From an uncultured Lachnospiraceae bacterium (GTDB taxonomy: Bacteria; Bacillota; Clostridia; Lachnospirales; Lachnospiraceae), in contig CAKRWT010000035.1 of the NCBI GenBank assembly GCA_934418125.1, positions 1 to 25,203 of the forward strand: 25,203 nucleotides of DNA, in the 5' to 3' direction. The notes beneath the pieces are model-generated. The model was given only the letters and a program-made list of their open reading frames with translations, did not search any database and was not told where the DNA came from. The translations under genes and the position numbers were made by a program. The first letter of the stretch is position 1; each line of letters starts with the position of its first letter. This document shows, piece after piece, positions 14,289 to 22,769 of this stretch.

Positions 14289-15035
14289 CTAATAGCCGTA
14301 AATATCATAAATTTCCGGCATGTATACACCCTTTTCCTGATAAACAATAAGAGGCTTTTCGACCGTCATTCTGGGTTTTCCGCCCCGGTTTGCCTCCAAG
14401 AGCACCATATTCGGTTCCTTATCTACAAAAGGATACACCAGCTGCATTCGCTTCGGCTCCAGCCGGTATTGATGCAGCAGCACCATAATCTCTGCCAGCC
14501 GGAAGGGTCTGTGTACCAGAAAAAAGTTGCCACCGGGCTTTAATAATTTAGCCGCCTGGGAAATCACATCCTCTAACGTACATAAAATTTCATGCCTTGC
14601 AATCGCCTTGGCATCCTCCGGGTTCTTTATTCCATGCTGCCCTATCATATAAGGTGGATTGCAGGTTATAACGTCAAAAGAAGCAGCGTCAAACAGACTT
14701 CCTGCCTCTTTAATATCCCCTTCCACAATATCGATTTTTTCTTCCAGTCCGTTTAACTGCACACTGCGCCTTGCCATATCCGCACTGTCCGGCTGGATTT
14801 CCAGCCCGGTAAGATGTGCCGCCTTCGTCTTTGCTTCCAGTAAAATAGGAATAATACCGGTTCCGGTTCCCATATCCAGAACCTTCGCCCCTTCCTTTAC
14901 CCTTGCAAAACCGGAAAGAAGAACCGCATCCATCCCAAAACAGAAACGGTTCGTATCCTGGATAATATGATATCCGTTGCGCTCCAGGTCATCTATTCTT
15001 TCATTCTCTTTCAGCGTAACTTTATTATCTGTCAT
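14289..15035 (-). CDS. TrmN6-like adenine N6-methyltransferase (YabB)
   Basis: I start at the ATG at 15035 (248 residues), where GCAGG lies five bases away and the overlap with the upstream gene disappears; an open frame reaches 13 codons further. SAM motif I is VLDMGTGTG (52-60), and the catalytic NPPY tetrad at 126-129 marks an amino-methylating enzyme. The family includes E. coli TrmN6 (tRNA1-Val A37) and Bacillus YabB/TrmN6 relatives. The position between ricT and rsmI matches yabB in B. subtilis. The target tRNA is an inference. Confidence 0.88.
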   Translation of the reverse strand: MTDNKVTLKENERIDDLERNGYHIIQDTNRFCFGMDAVLLSGFARVKEGAKVLDMGTGTGIIPILLEAKTKAAHLTGLEIQPDSADMARRSVQLNGLEEKIDIVEGDIKEAGSLFDAASFDVITCNPPYMIGQHGIKNPEDAKAIARHEILCTLEDVISQAAKLLKPGGNFFLVHRPFRLAEIMVLLHQYRLEPKRMQLVYPFVDKEPNMVLLEANRGGKPRMTVEKPLIVYQEKGVYMPEIYDIYGY

Positions 15036-15045
15036 GTATCCTGCC

Positions 15046-15957
15046 CTATTCGTCAATTCCTGCCTTGTTGGCATCCTGCTTTTCCAGCTTCTCCAGCTCT
15101 TTTAACTCAGCATCACTGACATCCATTTTACGATTCTTGTTATGCTTTCTCTTAAAACGTAACTGCTCTACCTTATATTCCTGAATTTCCTTTTCGTCAT
15201 TCACATCTACGATAACTTTAACAAGCTGGCGCAGTACGTTGACACTCTGCACTTCACCCTTTAAGCCATCCTCTGTCGTCACATAATCTCCCACATTAGG
15301 CAGTCTTCTATTCAATTCTTCGTAAGTCTCTTCCTCGTTTTTCAGGCAGCACATCAGTCTGCCGCAGACACCGGAAATCTTGGTGGGATTTAAAGAAAGA
15401 TTCTGCTCCTTCGCCATCTTAATAGATACCGGCACAAACTCGGATAAATGCGTATGGCAGCACAATGGTCTGCCACAGATACCGATTCCTCCGATAATCT
15501 TTGTTTCATCTCTTACCCCAATCTGACGCAGCTCGATTCTTGTCTTGAACACCGATGCCAAATCTTTTACCAGTTCTCTGAAATCAATACGTCCGTCAGC
15601 CGTGAAATAAAAGAGTACCTTGTTGTTATCAAATGTATACTCTGCATCAATCAGCTTCATCTGCAATTCATGCTTCTTAATCTTTTCCAGGCAAATCTTA
15701 AATGCCTCTTTTTCCTTTACTTTATTAGCTGCCTCCTGCTCGTCATCTTTCTGGGTTGCAACACGGAGCACGGATTTTAACGGCTGGATTACCTTGTCAT
15801 CCTCCACTTCTTTCGGTGCTCCTACCACCGTTCCATATTCAATGCCTCTGGCAGTTTCTACAATTACATGGTCGTTTCTTTTAATATCCAGCTTTCCCGG
15901 ATTAAAATAATATATCTTGCCCGCTGTGCGGAAACGTACTCCTATGACTCGTACCAT
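15046..15957 (-). CDS. ricT: PSP1 domain protein RicT (YaaT)
   Basis: A 303-residue protein of the PSP1/YaaT family. Two matching cysteine motifs, CGRPLCC (161-167) and CGRLMCC (198-204), supply six cysteines; in B. subtilis RicT, RicA and RicF form an Fe-S cluster complex with RNase Y that steers mRNA maturation and influences sporulation and competence. The C-terminus is Lys/Glu-rich. GGAGG lies 11 bases before the ATG. It is 70 bases downstream of holB, as in Bacillus; yabA, which follows yaaT there, is missing. Confidence 0.94.
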   Translation of the reverse strand: MVRVIGVRFRTAGKIYYFNPGKLDIKRNDHVIVETARGIEYGTVVGAPKEVEDDKVIQPLKSVLRVATQKDDEQEAANKVKEKEAFKICLEKIKKHELQMKLIDAEYTFDNNKVLFYFTADGRIDFRELVKDLASVFKTRIELRQIGVRDETKIIGGIGICGRPLCCHTHLSEFVPVSIKMAKEQNLSLNPTKISGVCGRLMCCLKNEEETYEELNRRLPNVGDYVTTEDGLKGEVQSVNVLRQLVKVIVDVNDEKEIQEYKVEQLRFKRKHNKNRKMDVSDAELKELEKLEKQDANKAGIDE

Positions 15958-16027
15958 AATCTATTAACCTCCAATTTTCCCTTGTTCCTACATGCTTTTT
16001 CTGTGGCTTTCCTTCTGCCTGCTGCCA

Positions 16028-17017
16028 TTAGTTTTCTTTAATCGTCAACAGCAGTAATTCCATCGTCAGGTCAAAATTAACATTTGCATCCAGTCGCCGT
16101 TTTGCCTGCTGCAGGGCATTAACAATTGTTTCAATTCCCTCATAGGTGCTTCTGTCTGCCATTTTACTGATTTGCTGGAATTCATCCCTGAAAATCAGTC
16201 CGTTCATATCCCTGGTTGCCTTGTATAACAGTACATCCCGGTACCAGATGGATAGGATGTCCAGATAATCGTTTACATCCAGCTTATATTCCGATATTTT
16301 CTTGATGGCTTTCACCACCTCATGAGTTTCCATCTCACTGATGTGTTTTACCAGTGTGACTGCCTCATCTTTTACCTTTTCAAATTCCTCACTGTTTGCC
16401 AGAAGCTTTGCCTTTCCCACGTTTCCCCTGGCAAAAGCAACGCAGATGTTGGCCTTATAATCAGGCACCTGCAACTCCGTCATCAGATACTTTTTGACTA
16501 AAGCATCCTCTACCGGCTTCATATTTAATACAACACAACGGCTCAGAATGGTTGGCAGTAAAGAATCCACATTGGTGGTAAGAATGATAATTACCGCATA
16601 TTCTGGCGGCTCCTCCAACGTCTTTAACAGGGCATTCTGCGCCTGCACCGTCATCTTTTCCCCTTCATTCATGATGTAGACCTTCCGTGGACTGCTGTAG
16701 GGTTTGATGCCAATATCGTTGTTAATCTGCCCCCGGATGTCTTCTACACCGATACTTCCCGGTTTCTCATGGGAAATAAAAATAATATCCGGCTGGTTGT
16801 TACTCATTGCCTGCTTGCAGGAATGACACTCTCCACAGGGTTCTGTTCCCCCTTTTTCACACTGCAATGTCATGGCAAATATTTTCGCAACAAATTCCTT
16901 TCCGGAACTTCGTTCTCCATTGATAATGTACGCGTGGGAAACCTTATTCATGGAAATCGCATTCTGTAAATGCTCCTTTAACTGTTCCTGTCCCACAATA
17001 TCTGCAAATGTAGCCAT
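16028..17017 (-). CDS. holB: DNA polymerase III delta' subunit (HolB)
   Basis: A 329-residue clamp-loader subunit. Zinc ligands Cys53, Cys61, Cys64 and Cys67 lie in the AAA+ domain, followed by NALLKTLEEPP (128-138) and the SRC sensor motif (159-161). The P-loop is degenerate (GERSSGKE at 34-41, with Glu where Ser or Thr is usual), in keeping with delta' being an ATPase-inactive loader subunit. GAGG precedes the ATG. It works with DnaX and HolA to load the beta clamp. Neighbours match B. subtilis. Confidence 0.95.
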   Translation of the reverse strand: MATFADIVGQEQLKEHLQNAISMNKVSHAYIINGERSSGKEFVAKIFAMTLQCEKGGTEPCGECHSCKQAMSNNQPDIIFISHEKPGSIGVEDIRGQINNDIGIKPYSSPRKVYIMNEGEKMTVQAQNALLKTLEEPPEYAVIIILTTNVDSLLPTILSRCVVLNMKPVEDALVKKYLMTELQVPDYKANICVAFARGNVGKAKLLANSEEFEKVKDEAVTLVKHISEMETHEVVKAIKKISEYKLDVNDYLDILSIWYRDVLLYKATRDMNGLIFRDEFQQISKMADRSTYEGIETIVNALQQAKRRLDANVNFDLTMELLLLTIKEN

Positions 17018-17107
17018 CTATAAACCTCACTGTTTTCCTGTTCTGTGTTCCTTTTCCTAAAATAGAGTATTTCCCATTCCTGTCTGCCTTGTCTTTCCGG
17101 CTCTGGT

Positions 17108-17548
17108 TTAAGTAAAGATATCTAACAGAAGTCCTCGGATTTCTCCAATTTTATTTAAGATTGCCAGATGATCCTGCTCATCTTTTACCAGTTCCTGTGC
17201 CAGCTCGTCCAGATTCTGGTCCACCAGGCGGATAATTCCGTAAACTCTGTGCCTTCCCTTCCGGTCCAGGAAATTTTCTCTGGAAAAGGAATGGGAACGA
17301 TTTACGATTTCATTCATAAAATCTTTAATCAATGCGCGATATCGTTTCATATCTTTAATATCACGCCGTTTCGCCAGCTTGTCCCCCTGACGGGTAATCT
17401 CCTCCATCATACTCGTCAATGCATTCTGGAGGTCCTGTTCCTCAATTCTGCTGACAAGAGTAAACTTAAAATTTCCATCAGATTCCTGTACCTGGCTTGC
17501 CTGCTCCACCGGCATCGCCTGCTGTACCTGATTTACTTTAATATCCAC
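17108..17548 (-). CDS. yaaR: YaaR family protein (DUF327)
   Basis: A small protein (146 residues from the GTG at 17548). I prefer this GTG because GAGG lies eight bases before it; another GTG three codons upstream overlaps that ribosome binding site. The family signature is visible: the central [31 protein letters not shown] region cut by Lys/Arg helices, then [21 protein letters not shown] and a short C-terminal helix. It is probably all helical. Function is unknown; the gene lies between the tmk position and holB throughout Firmicutes, as here. Confidence 0.9.
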   Translation of the reverse strand: MDIKVNQVQQAMPVEQASQVQESDGNFKFTLVSRIEEQDLQNALTSMMEEITRQGDKLAKRRDIKDMKRYRALIKDFMNEIVNRSHSFSRENFLDRKGRHRVYGIIRLVDQNLDELAQELVKDEQDHLAILNKIGEIRGLLLDIFT

Positions 17549-17566
17549 TCCCGTCACCTCTTTTCC

Positions 17567-18160
17567 CTACGCTTTTATCTGCTCTTCCAGATATCCCAGA
17601 ATCTCTTCCAGACACCGGTTTAAATCATCATTATAAAATGTCCTGGAAATTCCTGCCTGCTTCATCTTATCTTCCGAAAAGTCTTCCGCATCTGCTAGGA
17701 ATCTTCTGCACATCTCTTCGTATTTGGGCGAATCCTGCTGTTTCTCCCGGTCAAGTGCCCGCTGCAGTAACTCTCCACAGTCTAGTGCTATCATAACCGG
17801 AAGTACGTTTTCTTCCCCATAATACTGTTGTAATTGTGTATACGCCTCCAGGGTTCCTATCAGAATATAGGAATGTTTCTCCAGGTTAATGCTTTCATCT
17901 GCTACCGTAAAATAACGCCATATTCCAAAGCATGTATGATACGCCCTTGCCTCAATCACCCTACCCAAAGCTGTCAGTTTCTGATAGCCATCCTCACCGG
18001 TAAAATGATACTCCACGCCTTCCTGTTCCCCTACCCGGATAGGTCTTGTTGTATAAGGAACAATCCGCTGTAATCCAATCTTATTTTCTTCCAGTATTTT
18101 CTTATAAATGGTATCTTTTCCTGATGAACTTCTCCCCATCAGGCACACTATCTTTCCCAT
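17567..18160 (-). CDS. Guanylate kinase-like protein
   Basis: A 197-residue P-loop kinase. GRSSSGKDT (9-17) binds ATP phosphates. The segment TTRPIRVGEQEGVEYHF (37-53) is the GMP-binding signature of guanylate kinases, with Arg39, Arg42, Glu45 and Tyr51 kept. A C-terminal Arg-rich helix (about 150-165) resembles the lid/adenine region but is less conserved than in housekeeping Gmk. It occupies the place held by thymidylate kinase in the B. subtilis yaa cluster. It may be a true GMP kinase or a paralogue with another nucleotide substrate. A promoter candidate lies at 18193-18221. Confidence 0.8.
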   Translation of the reverse strand: MGKIVCLMGRSSSGKDTIYKKILEENKIGLQRIVPYTTRPIRVGEQEGVEYHFTGEDGYQKLTALGRVIEARAYHTCFGIWRYFTVADESINLEKHSYILIGTLEAYTQLQQYYGEENVLPVMIALDCGELLQRALDREKQQDSPKYEEMCRRFLADAEDFSEDKMKQAGISRTFYNDDLNRCLEEILGYLEEQIKA

Positions 18161-18192
18161 ACTTGTACTACCTTATCTATAACCTCACGTTA

Positions 18193-18221
18193 ATAATGCC
18201 ATATTTTCACTAAAATAGCAA
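18193..18221 (-). promoter_or_regulatory. Possible promoter of the gmk-like to rsmI operon
   Basis: On the minus strand TTGCTA (18216-18221), 17 bases, CATTAT (18193-18198). The -35 matches four of six bases and the -10 four of six. It sits in the 99-base gap before the guanylate kinase-like gene, the largest gap in this block. Confidence 0.35.
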
Positions 18222-18259
18222 TTCCTTCTCCCTGTTAGCCCTTATACATCTTCCGGTTA

Positions 18260-19753
18260 TTATTTAATCACTAGAATTTCTCCTTGCGGTGACAATCCCT
18301 GCACCGTAAGGCCCATGGCTATGCTTTCCTTTATCTGGGTCACAAGCTCTTTCAGAATCTGTTCTCCCGGCACCAGTAACGGAATTCCCGGTGGATATAA
18401 ATTCACGAAATCTGCAGCAATCCGCCCTTCTGCCTCTGTCAGCAAAACCCTTTCCTTTGCTGCCTGGAAGGCTTCCTTTGGTATAAGACACGCTTTCGGT
18501 CTGACTGGTTTTTCCCATTCTTTTTCAGAGTCCTTCTGTCTAAATTGTGTAATGGAAATTGCTTTATCTAAAGTTCCCTTCCCTATCATAGCATCCATCT
18601 GACGTAGTGCCGCAGCCAATCTCTTCCAGCCTTCTTCCCGGTCCATAATCGTCATCATTGCCAGCGCGTAGCTGCCTGCAGCCATCTCCAACTGCAAATG
18701 GTAGGTTTCCCGCAGCCATTCATATAACTGCTGCCCGCTTATGCCTGTCCCTTTTACCGACAGCACCAGCTTACCCCAATCCCAGCTCCGTAAGGCATAG
18801 CCCTTTCCGGTCAGTTCCTCTATGTTTCCTACCCGGATATGCTTACAGCTTTCTACTTCCCGGCGGAATATTTCATACTGTGCCCTCATTCTCTCTGCCA
18901 GCACTGCGCCCTGTTCCTCTACGAAACGCATGCAGCTGTCCATACTTGCCATCAATACATAGGATGGGCTACTCGTTTGTAACATGGCAAGATACTTGCG
19001 CAGACGGTATCGGTCCACCCGTTCTCCCTGTACATGGAGTAATGCTGTCTGGGTCATTGCCGGTAAAGTCTTATGCAGACTGTGAATCACCAAATCTGCG
19101 CCAGCCGCTATAGCATCCACCGGCTCTTTTTCCGTCAACTTTAAATGGGCTCCGTGTGCCTCATCCACGATAAGAATCTTTCCCTTTTCATGGACTACCC
19201 TGGCAATCCCTGCAACATCAGACAGAATACCCTCATAGGTGGGGGATGTAATTATCACTGCCTTGCATGCCGGGTATTTCTCCAAAAGAAGCTCTATGCC
19301 AGATGCCTCTACTCCGTCATAAATGTCATATTCCCTAATTACCTCTGGATAATAATAATGCAGCTTCAACCCCTGCAGAATGGCACCATGATAAACCGCC
19401 TTATGACAGTTTCTGGCAACCAACAGTTCTTCCCCTGACTGTGCCACCGCCATCATGACCGCCAGTATGCCGACAGTGCTTCCGTTTATCAGATAAAATG
19501 TTTCCTCAGCTCCGTAAAATTGATTGGCTCTCGTCTGCGCATCCTGAATCAGACCCTCTGCATGATGCAGATTGTCAAAACCATCTATCTCCGTAATATC
19601 GATTCCATAAAAATCTGCCATGGCACCTGCCTGAGGACTCCGCTTATGTCCTGGCATGTGATATGGGTAATAGTCACTTTTTACATAGACTGACAAAGCC
19701 TCATAAATACCCTGTTCTTCCGATGTTGTTCTTTCTTTATTTCGTTCTTCCAC
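18260..19753 (-). CDS. Orn/Lys/Arg decarboxylase family protein (YaaO-like)
   Basis: A 497-residue fold-type I PLP enzyme. YYPYHMPGHKRSP opens the conserved region, NGST (90-93) binds phosphate, VDEAHGAH (196-203) contains the PLP Asp and stacking His, and HSLHK (224-228) holds the Schiff-base Lys228. The C-terminal decarboxylase domain contains the conserved YPPGIPLLVPGE. It would make a polyamine precursor such as cadaverine, putrescine or agmatine; the substrate cannot be told from sequence alone. It starts with GTG after AAGGA. It lies 11 bases after the HD gene, and upstream of the gmk-like gene as yaaO is upstream of tmk in B. subtilis. Confidence 0.88.
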   Translation of the reverse strand: MEERNKERTTSEEQGIYEALSVYVKSDYYPYHMPGHKRSPQAGAMADFYGIDITEIDGFDNLHHAEGLIQDAQTRANQFYGAEETFYLINGSTVGILAVMMAVAQSGEELLVARNCHKAVYHGAILQGLKLHYYYPEVIREYDIYDGVEASGIELLLEKYPACKAVIITSPTYEGILSDVAGIARVVHEKGKILIVDEAHGAHLKLTEKEPVDAIAAGADLVIHSLHKTLPAMTQTALLHVQGERVDRYRLRKYLAMLQTSSPSYVLMASMDSCMRFVEEQGAVLAERMRAQYEIFRREVESCKHIRVGNIEELTGKGYALRSWDWGKLVLSVKGTGISGQQLYEWLRETYHLQLEMAAGSYALAMMTIMDREEGWKRLAAALRQMDAMIGKGTLDKAISITQFRQKDSEKEWEKPVRPKACLIPKEAFQAAKERVLLTEAEGRIAADFVNLYPPGIPLLVPGEQILKELVTQIKESIAMGLTVQGLSPQGEILVIK

Positions 19754-19764
19754 GTTTCTTTTCC

Positions 19765-20319
19765 TTATGATGCCCTTTTCCCATGTCCCTTATGGGCTCC
19801 CATGGTTTCCATCAAAGAGCAGTATTTGTCTGCGGCAGTTACCACCCAGGCTTCCCTGCAGGTCGGCGGTACAAGGGATAACGGCCACATGTGCTTTTTG
19901 ATAATTTCCCGCTGGGTATCATTCAGCTTATATTCCTTTTCTGCATTCTGAAGTGCTGTCATCGGATGGTGAAAGCCATGAAGTCTCTGCCGATGTGCCA
20001 GATATGCCTTGTCATGCCAGTCATAAAGGAAATAATCATGCAAAAGTGCTCCCCGTATCAAATCATGCTGATTGCAATGTAATCCCAGCTTCTTATTAAA
20101 AAGCAGACTATACCTTGCCACATCCATGCTGTGATTATGAACTGTCATACTTCCATGCTGGATATGAGCATTGGTTTTCTTAAAATTATCAGAATTCAGA
20201 ATATCATCCCCATGTTCTTTTAACAAGGCATGTATTCTCTTATACCGCTCATACAGCTTCTTCCTGCGGGCAATACGCTTTGCTTTCCTTTTCTCCTGAT
20301 ACGCTTTCAGAATCTCCAT
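19765..20319 (-). CDS. HD domain phosphohydrolase
   Basis: I start at the ATG at 20319 (184 residues), eight bases after GAGG; a GTG three codons upstream overlaps that site. The first 35 residues are very basic and helical. The HD metal ligands are His63 (HNHS), His94-Asp95 (LLHDY), His117/His118 (HGFHHP) and Asp164 (TAADKY). Such proteins cleave nucleotides or phosphoesters; the substrate is unknown. It lies between azlD (19-base gap) and the decarboxylase and is clearly in their operon. Confidence 0.84.
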   Translation of the reverse strand: MEILKAYQEKRKAKRIARRKKLYERYKRIHALLKEHGDDILNSDNFKKTNAHIQHGSMTVHNHSMDVARYSLLFNKKLGLHCNQHDLIRGALLHDYFLYDWHDKAYLAHRQRLHGFHHPMTALQNAEKEYKLNDTQREIIKKHMWPLSLVPPTCREAWVVTAADKYCSLMETMGAHKGHGKRAS

Positions 20320-20338
20320 TATCAGCACCTCGCCTTCG

Positions 20339-20671
20339 CTAAAATACCACCTGTATCAATACCATATAACAAATCGTCCCTAAAGCAATGCTTAATAAAA
20401 TATTTTTCTTCCATACATGCAGGATAACCACCAGCATACTGGCAAGAATTGCCGGTAACCAGTTTGCCAATGTCTGAAACTGAATCCCCTTCAGACAATA
20501 TACCACCAGCACTGCCATAATGGAAGCCGGCAACACCACGCCCAGATACCGCACAATGCCAGGCACTTCCTTCTTCCCACCAAAGACCAGGAACGGAAAT
20601 GCGCGCAAAAACATCGTACAGAGGGAAACCACTGCAATGATTGCCAGAGAATGTGTCACGCTGAAACTCAT
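20339..20671 (-). CDS. azlD: Branched-chain amino acid exporter subunit AzlD
   Basis: A 110-residue protein with four hydrophobic helices (about 8-28, 40-60, 68-85, 90-108), and the AzlD pattern TMFLRAFPFLVF and a central LPASIMAVLVVY. AzlC and AzlD together export branched-chain amino acids or their analogues. The start ATG touches the stop of azlC (TAA-ATG), with AGGAGG ahead of it, so translation is coupled. Confidence 0.9.
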   Translation of the reverse strand: MSFSVTHSLAIIAVVSLCTMFLRAFPFLVFGGKKEVPGIVRYLGVVLPASIMAVLVVYCLKGIQFQTLANWLPAILASMLVVILHVWKKNILLSIALGTICYMVLIQVVF

Positions 20672-21397
20672 TTACCTGCCCTCCTGTGCTTCTATCGGAT
20701 ATCTTCTTCTCGTTACCAGTAATACCACCACACAAGAACATAGGGCCGGTAAGAGAAACCGGTCAGGTCCTAATATGAGCAGCCATACAATACCACACCC
20801 TGCTCCCAGAATTGCCGGGAAATGTGACTTCGCGTTCTGCCACTGCTCTACCACAATGACGATAAACAACGCCGTCATGGAAAAATCAATTCCCGTAGAA
20901 TCAAAGGTAATATAACTTCCTGCCACTGCACCAATCACAGAGCCAAGAATCCAATAGCAATGGTTCAAAAAGGAAATCCAGAAAAAGACCTTATCCTCAT
21001 GCAAATCCTCCGGTGTCCTGGTTCCGCATAAAACCGAATAGGTTTCATCCGTCAGGGAAAAAATCATATACGGATATAACTTTCCCATCTTTTTAAACTT
21101 TTCTACAAAGGACAATCCATAGAAAATATGTCTTCCGTTGATAAATAACGTCATAATTGCCGTATAGAATAATCCGGCCCCTCCTGTCAGCAGCGTTACC
21201 AGTACGAACTGCATGCTGCCTGCATAAATAACCACACTGGACAAAAGTGCCCACCAGAAACTGTACCCTGCATCCTGCAAAAGCAACCCAAAGGCAATAC
21301 CCAGGAAAATATATCCCAACATTACCGGAACGGACTGTCGGAACGCAAACGCAAAGTCACGTTTTCTCTTCTGTACTACTTCCATTTTATTCAACAT
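20672..21397 (-). CDS. azlC: Branched-chain amino acid exporter subunit AzlC
   Basis: I use the ATG at 21397 (241 residues); an ATG four codons later is an equal choice, and neither has a strong ribosome binding site. The AzlC motifs are clear: FRQSVPVMLGYIFLGIAFG near residue 20, YAGSMQFV, NGRHIFYGLSF and FSLTDETYSV. It has about six to seven membrane helices. The adjoining azlD gives the two-part permease. Upstream is a 117-base gap with two copies of a 24-base direct repeat. Confidence 0.9.
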   Translation of the reverse strand: MLNKMEVVQKRKRDFAFAFRQSVPVMLGYIFLGIAFGLLLQDAGYSFWWALLSSVVIYAGSMQFVLVTLLTGGAGLFYTAIMTLFINGRHIFYGLSFVEKFKKMGKLYPYMIFSLTDETYSVLCGTRTPEDLHEDKVFFWISFLNHCYWILGSVIGAVAGSYITFDSTGIDFSMTALFIVIVVEQWQNAKSHFPAILGAGCGIVWLLILGPDRFLLPALCSCVVVLLVTRRRYPIEAQEGR

Positions 21398-21413
21398 CTT
21401 TCTTCTGCATTTA

Positions 21414-21476
21414 TTCTTTTGTCGCAATCCGGTTTACTCTTTTACCCAATTTTTCTTTTGTCTTAATTCGGTTTAC
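21414..21476. repeat. Two-copy 24-base direct repeat upstream of azlC
   Basis: 21414-21437 and 21453-21476 agree at 21 of 24 positions (TTCTTTTGTC, two variable bases, AAT, one variable, CGGTTTAC), with starts 39 bases apart. They lie immediately before the azlC start. They may be binding sites for a regulator such as an Lrp-type protein, or the remnant of a small duplication. Confidence 0.55.
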
Positions 21477-21514
21477 CTGTCTGCCCTGCTCTGTCTGTTT
21501 TTACCGGATTTTTA

Positions 21515-22711
21515 TTATATTCTTGTGATAGTATTTCCCTCTATCAGTTCATGCAGTACCTGCGCCCGGTGCCACCAGGTATGTCCTGCCTTCGCCATGG
21601 CATACCCCTTGTCGGCTATCTGCTGCATCTTATCTTCCTCTGCCAGCAGTGCCACCGCTAATTCCGGCAGCCGTCCCATTTCCGACAGGGAATAGATGCT
21701 GCAATCAATGCCATCATGCAGAATACCATCCAGATAAACGCTGCTATCTGTCAGGCATACCGCCCCATTCAGCATCGTATTAAAGATACGATCATGTGCT
21801 CCATCCTTAAACCATGGCATCACATTAAGGGACAGCTTCGTCTGGCAAAGCTTTTTCAGGCATCCTACCGAATCCAGATTATTCATAAGGAACAGATTTT
21901 CCGGTTTCTTACAAGGCAGATGATCCCAGCCATCTCCAAATACATGCACCTTAATTCCTGCATCTACCAGCTCCTGAACCGCCTGTCCCCGAAATGTATA
22001 CCGCACATACAAATCAATAAAAGTAAGTGCCGCCATAGTTTTCTTCAGTTCTTTCTCCGGCACTTCCCCCAGTTCCTTTGTCAAATGCTCTTCTGCAACC
22101 GCCTCCACTGTTTTCCAGGGATGTGCCATCAAATCATCTATCATGCCATAATAAAATGCCGTGTATTCGTCATCTATTCTCGTAATATACTTCTCAAAAG
22201 TCTTAGGGGGACAATAATTTCCAACCATTGTCACATCATATTTCCGACAGGCAATGGGCACATTGGATTTATTCGGATACAACTGTGTTCCAGCTAAAGG
22301 CAGGAAAAGACTATTCTCAAGATTTGGGAAAAATCGTTCCATGTATCTCTGATGATTCCTGTCTATGCTGATATGATGATATCCTGTCGGCACCTTTTCC
22401 AGGAAATGATGATAGTACATTGGATGGTCCACCACAATATTATAGCTGGGTATCTCCAACGCCTCCCACATGGAACGTCCATTTTCATCCAGGAAATAAT
22501 CCTCTCCACTCATTCCATGAAAATTGAAGTTGATGAGTACCGTGTTTCCCTGCTCAAAAAATCCATGAAAAAACTTCTGTGTACTTGCCCAGGGCTTGCT
22601 TAAATCAAAAATGAATACCTCATGCCCCATCTGCCTCATGGCTGCTGCAATTTGTTCAGAAAAATATCCCTGTGTTTCGATATCCCCTATAAAAAATAGT
22701 ATTTTCTTCAT
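21515..22711 (-). CDS. CgeB-like glycosyltransferase
   Basis: From the ATG at 22711 the protein has 398 residues and begins MKKILFFIGDIETQGYFSEQ, the usual opening of a GT-B N-terminal domain. A frame continues to a GTG at 22750, so the start is uncertain. The C-terminal half has the family 1-type signature: HVFGDGWD, then LSLNVMPWFKDGAHDRIFNTMLNGAV with the acidic residue of the donor site, and LPELAVALLAEEDKMQQIADKGY. This resembles CgeB/DUF3880-type glycosyltransferases that decorate spore or cell surface components. Acceptor and sugar are unknown. It lies 58 bases after the PTS gene. Confidence 0.78.
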   Translation of the reverse strand: MKKILFFIGDIETQGYFSEQIAAAMRQMGHEVFIFDLSKPWASTQKFFHGFFEQGNTVLINFNFHGMSGEDYFLDENGRSMWEALEIPSYNIVVDHPMYYHHFLEKVPTGYHHISIDRNHQRYMERFFPNLENSLFLPLAGTQLYPNKSNVPIACRKYDVTMVGNYCPPKTFEKYITRIDDEYTAFYYGMIDDLMAHPWKTVEAVAEEHLTKELGEVPEKELKKTMAALTFIDLYVRYTFRGQAVQELVDAGIKVHVFGDGWDHLPCKKPENLFLMNNLDSVGCLKKLCQTKLSLNVMPWFKDGAHDRIFNTMLNGAVCLTDSSVYLDGILHDGIDCSIYSLSEMGRLPELAVALLAEEDKMQQIADKGYAMAKAGHTWWHRAQVLHELIEGNTITRI

Positions 22712-22769
22712 CTTTTTATTTGCTTTCTGATTCCTTTTCCTGTTATCCACTTATCAGTTCCGTAAACCA

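Noticed and set aside
21414..21476. Small peptide gene containing a VNRI-x-TKE repeat
   Set aside because: The minus-strand frame across the direct repeats has no credible start codon or ribosome binding site.
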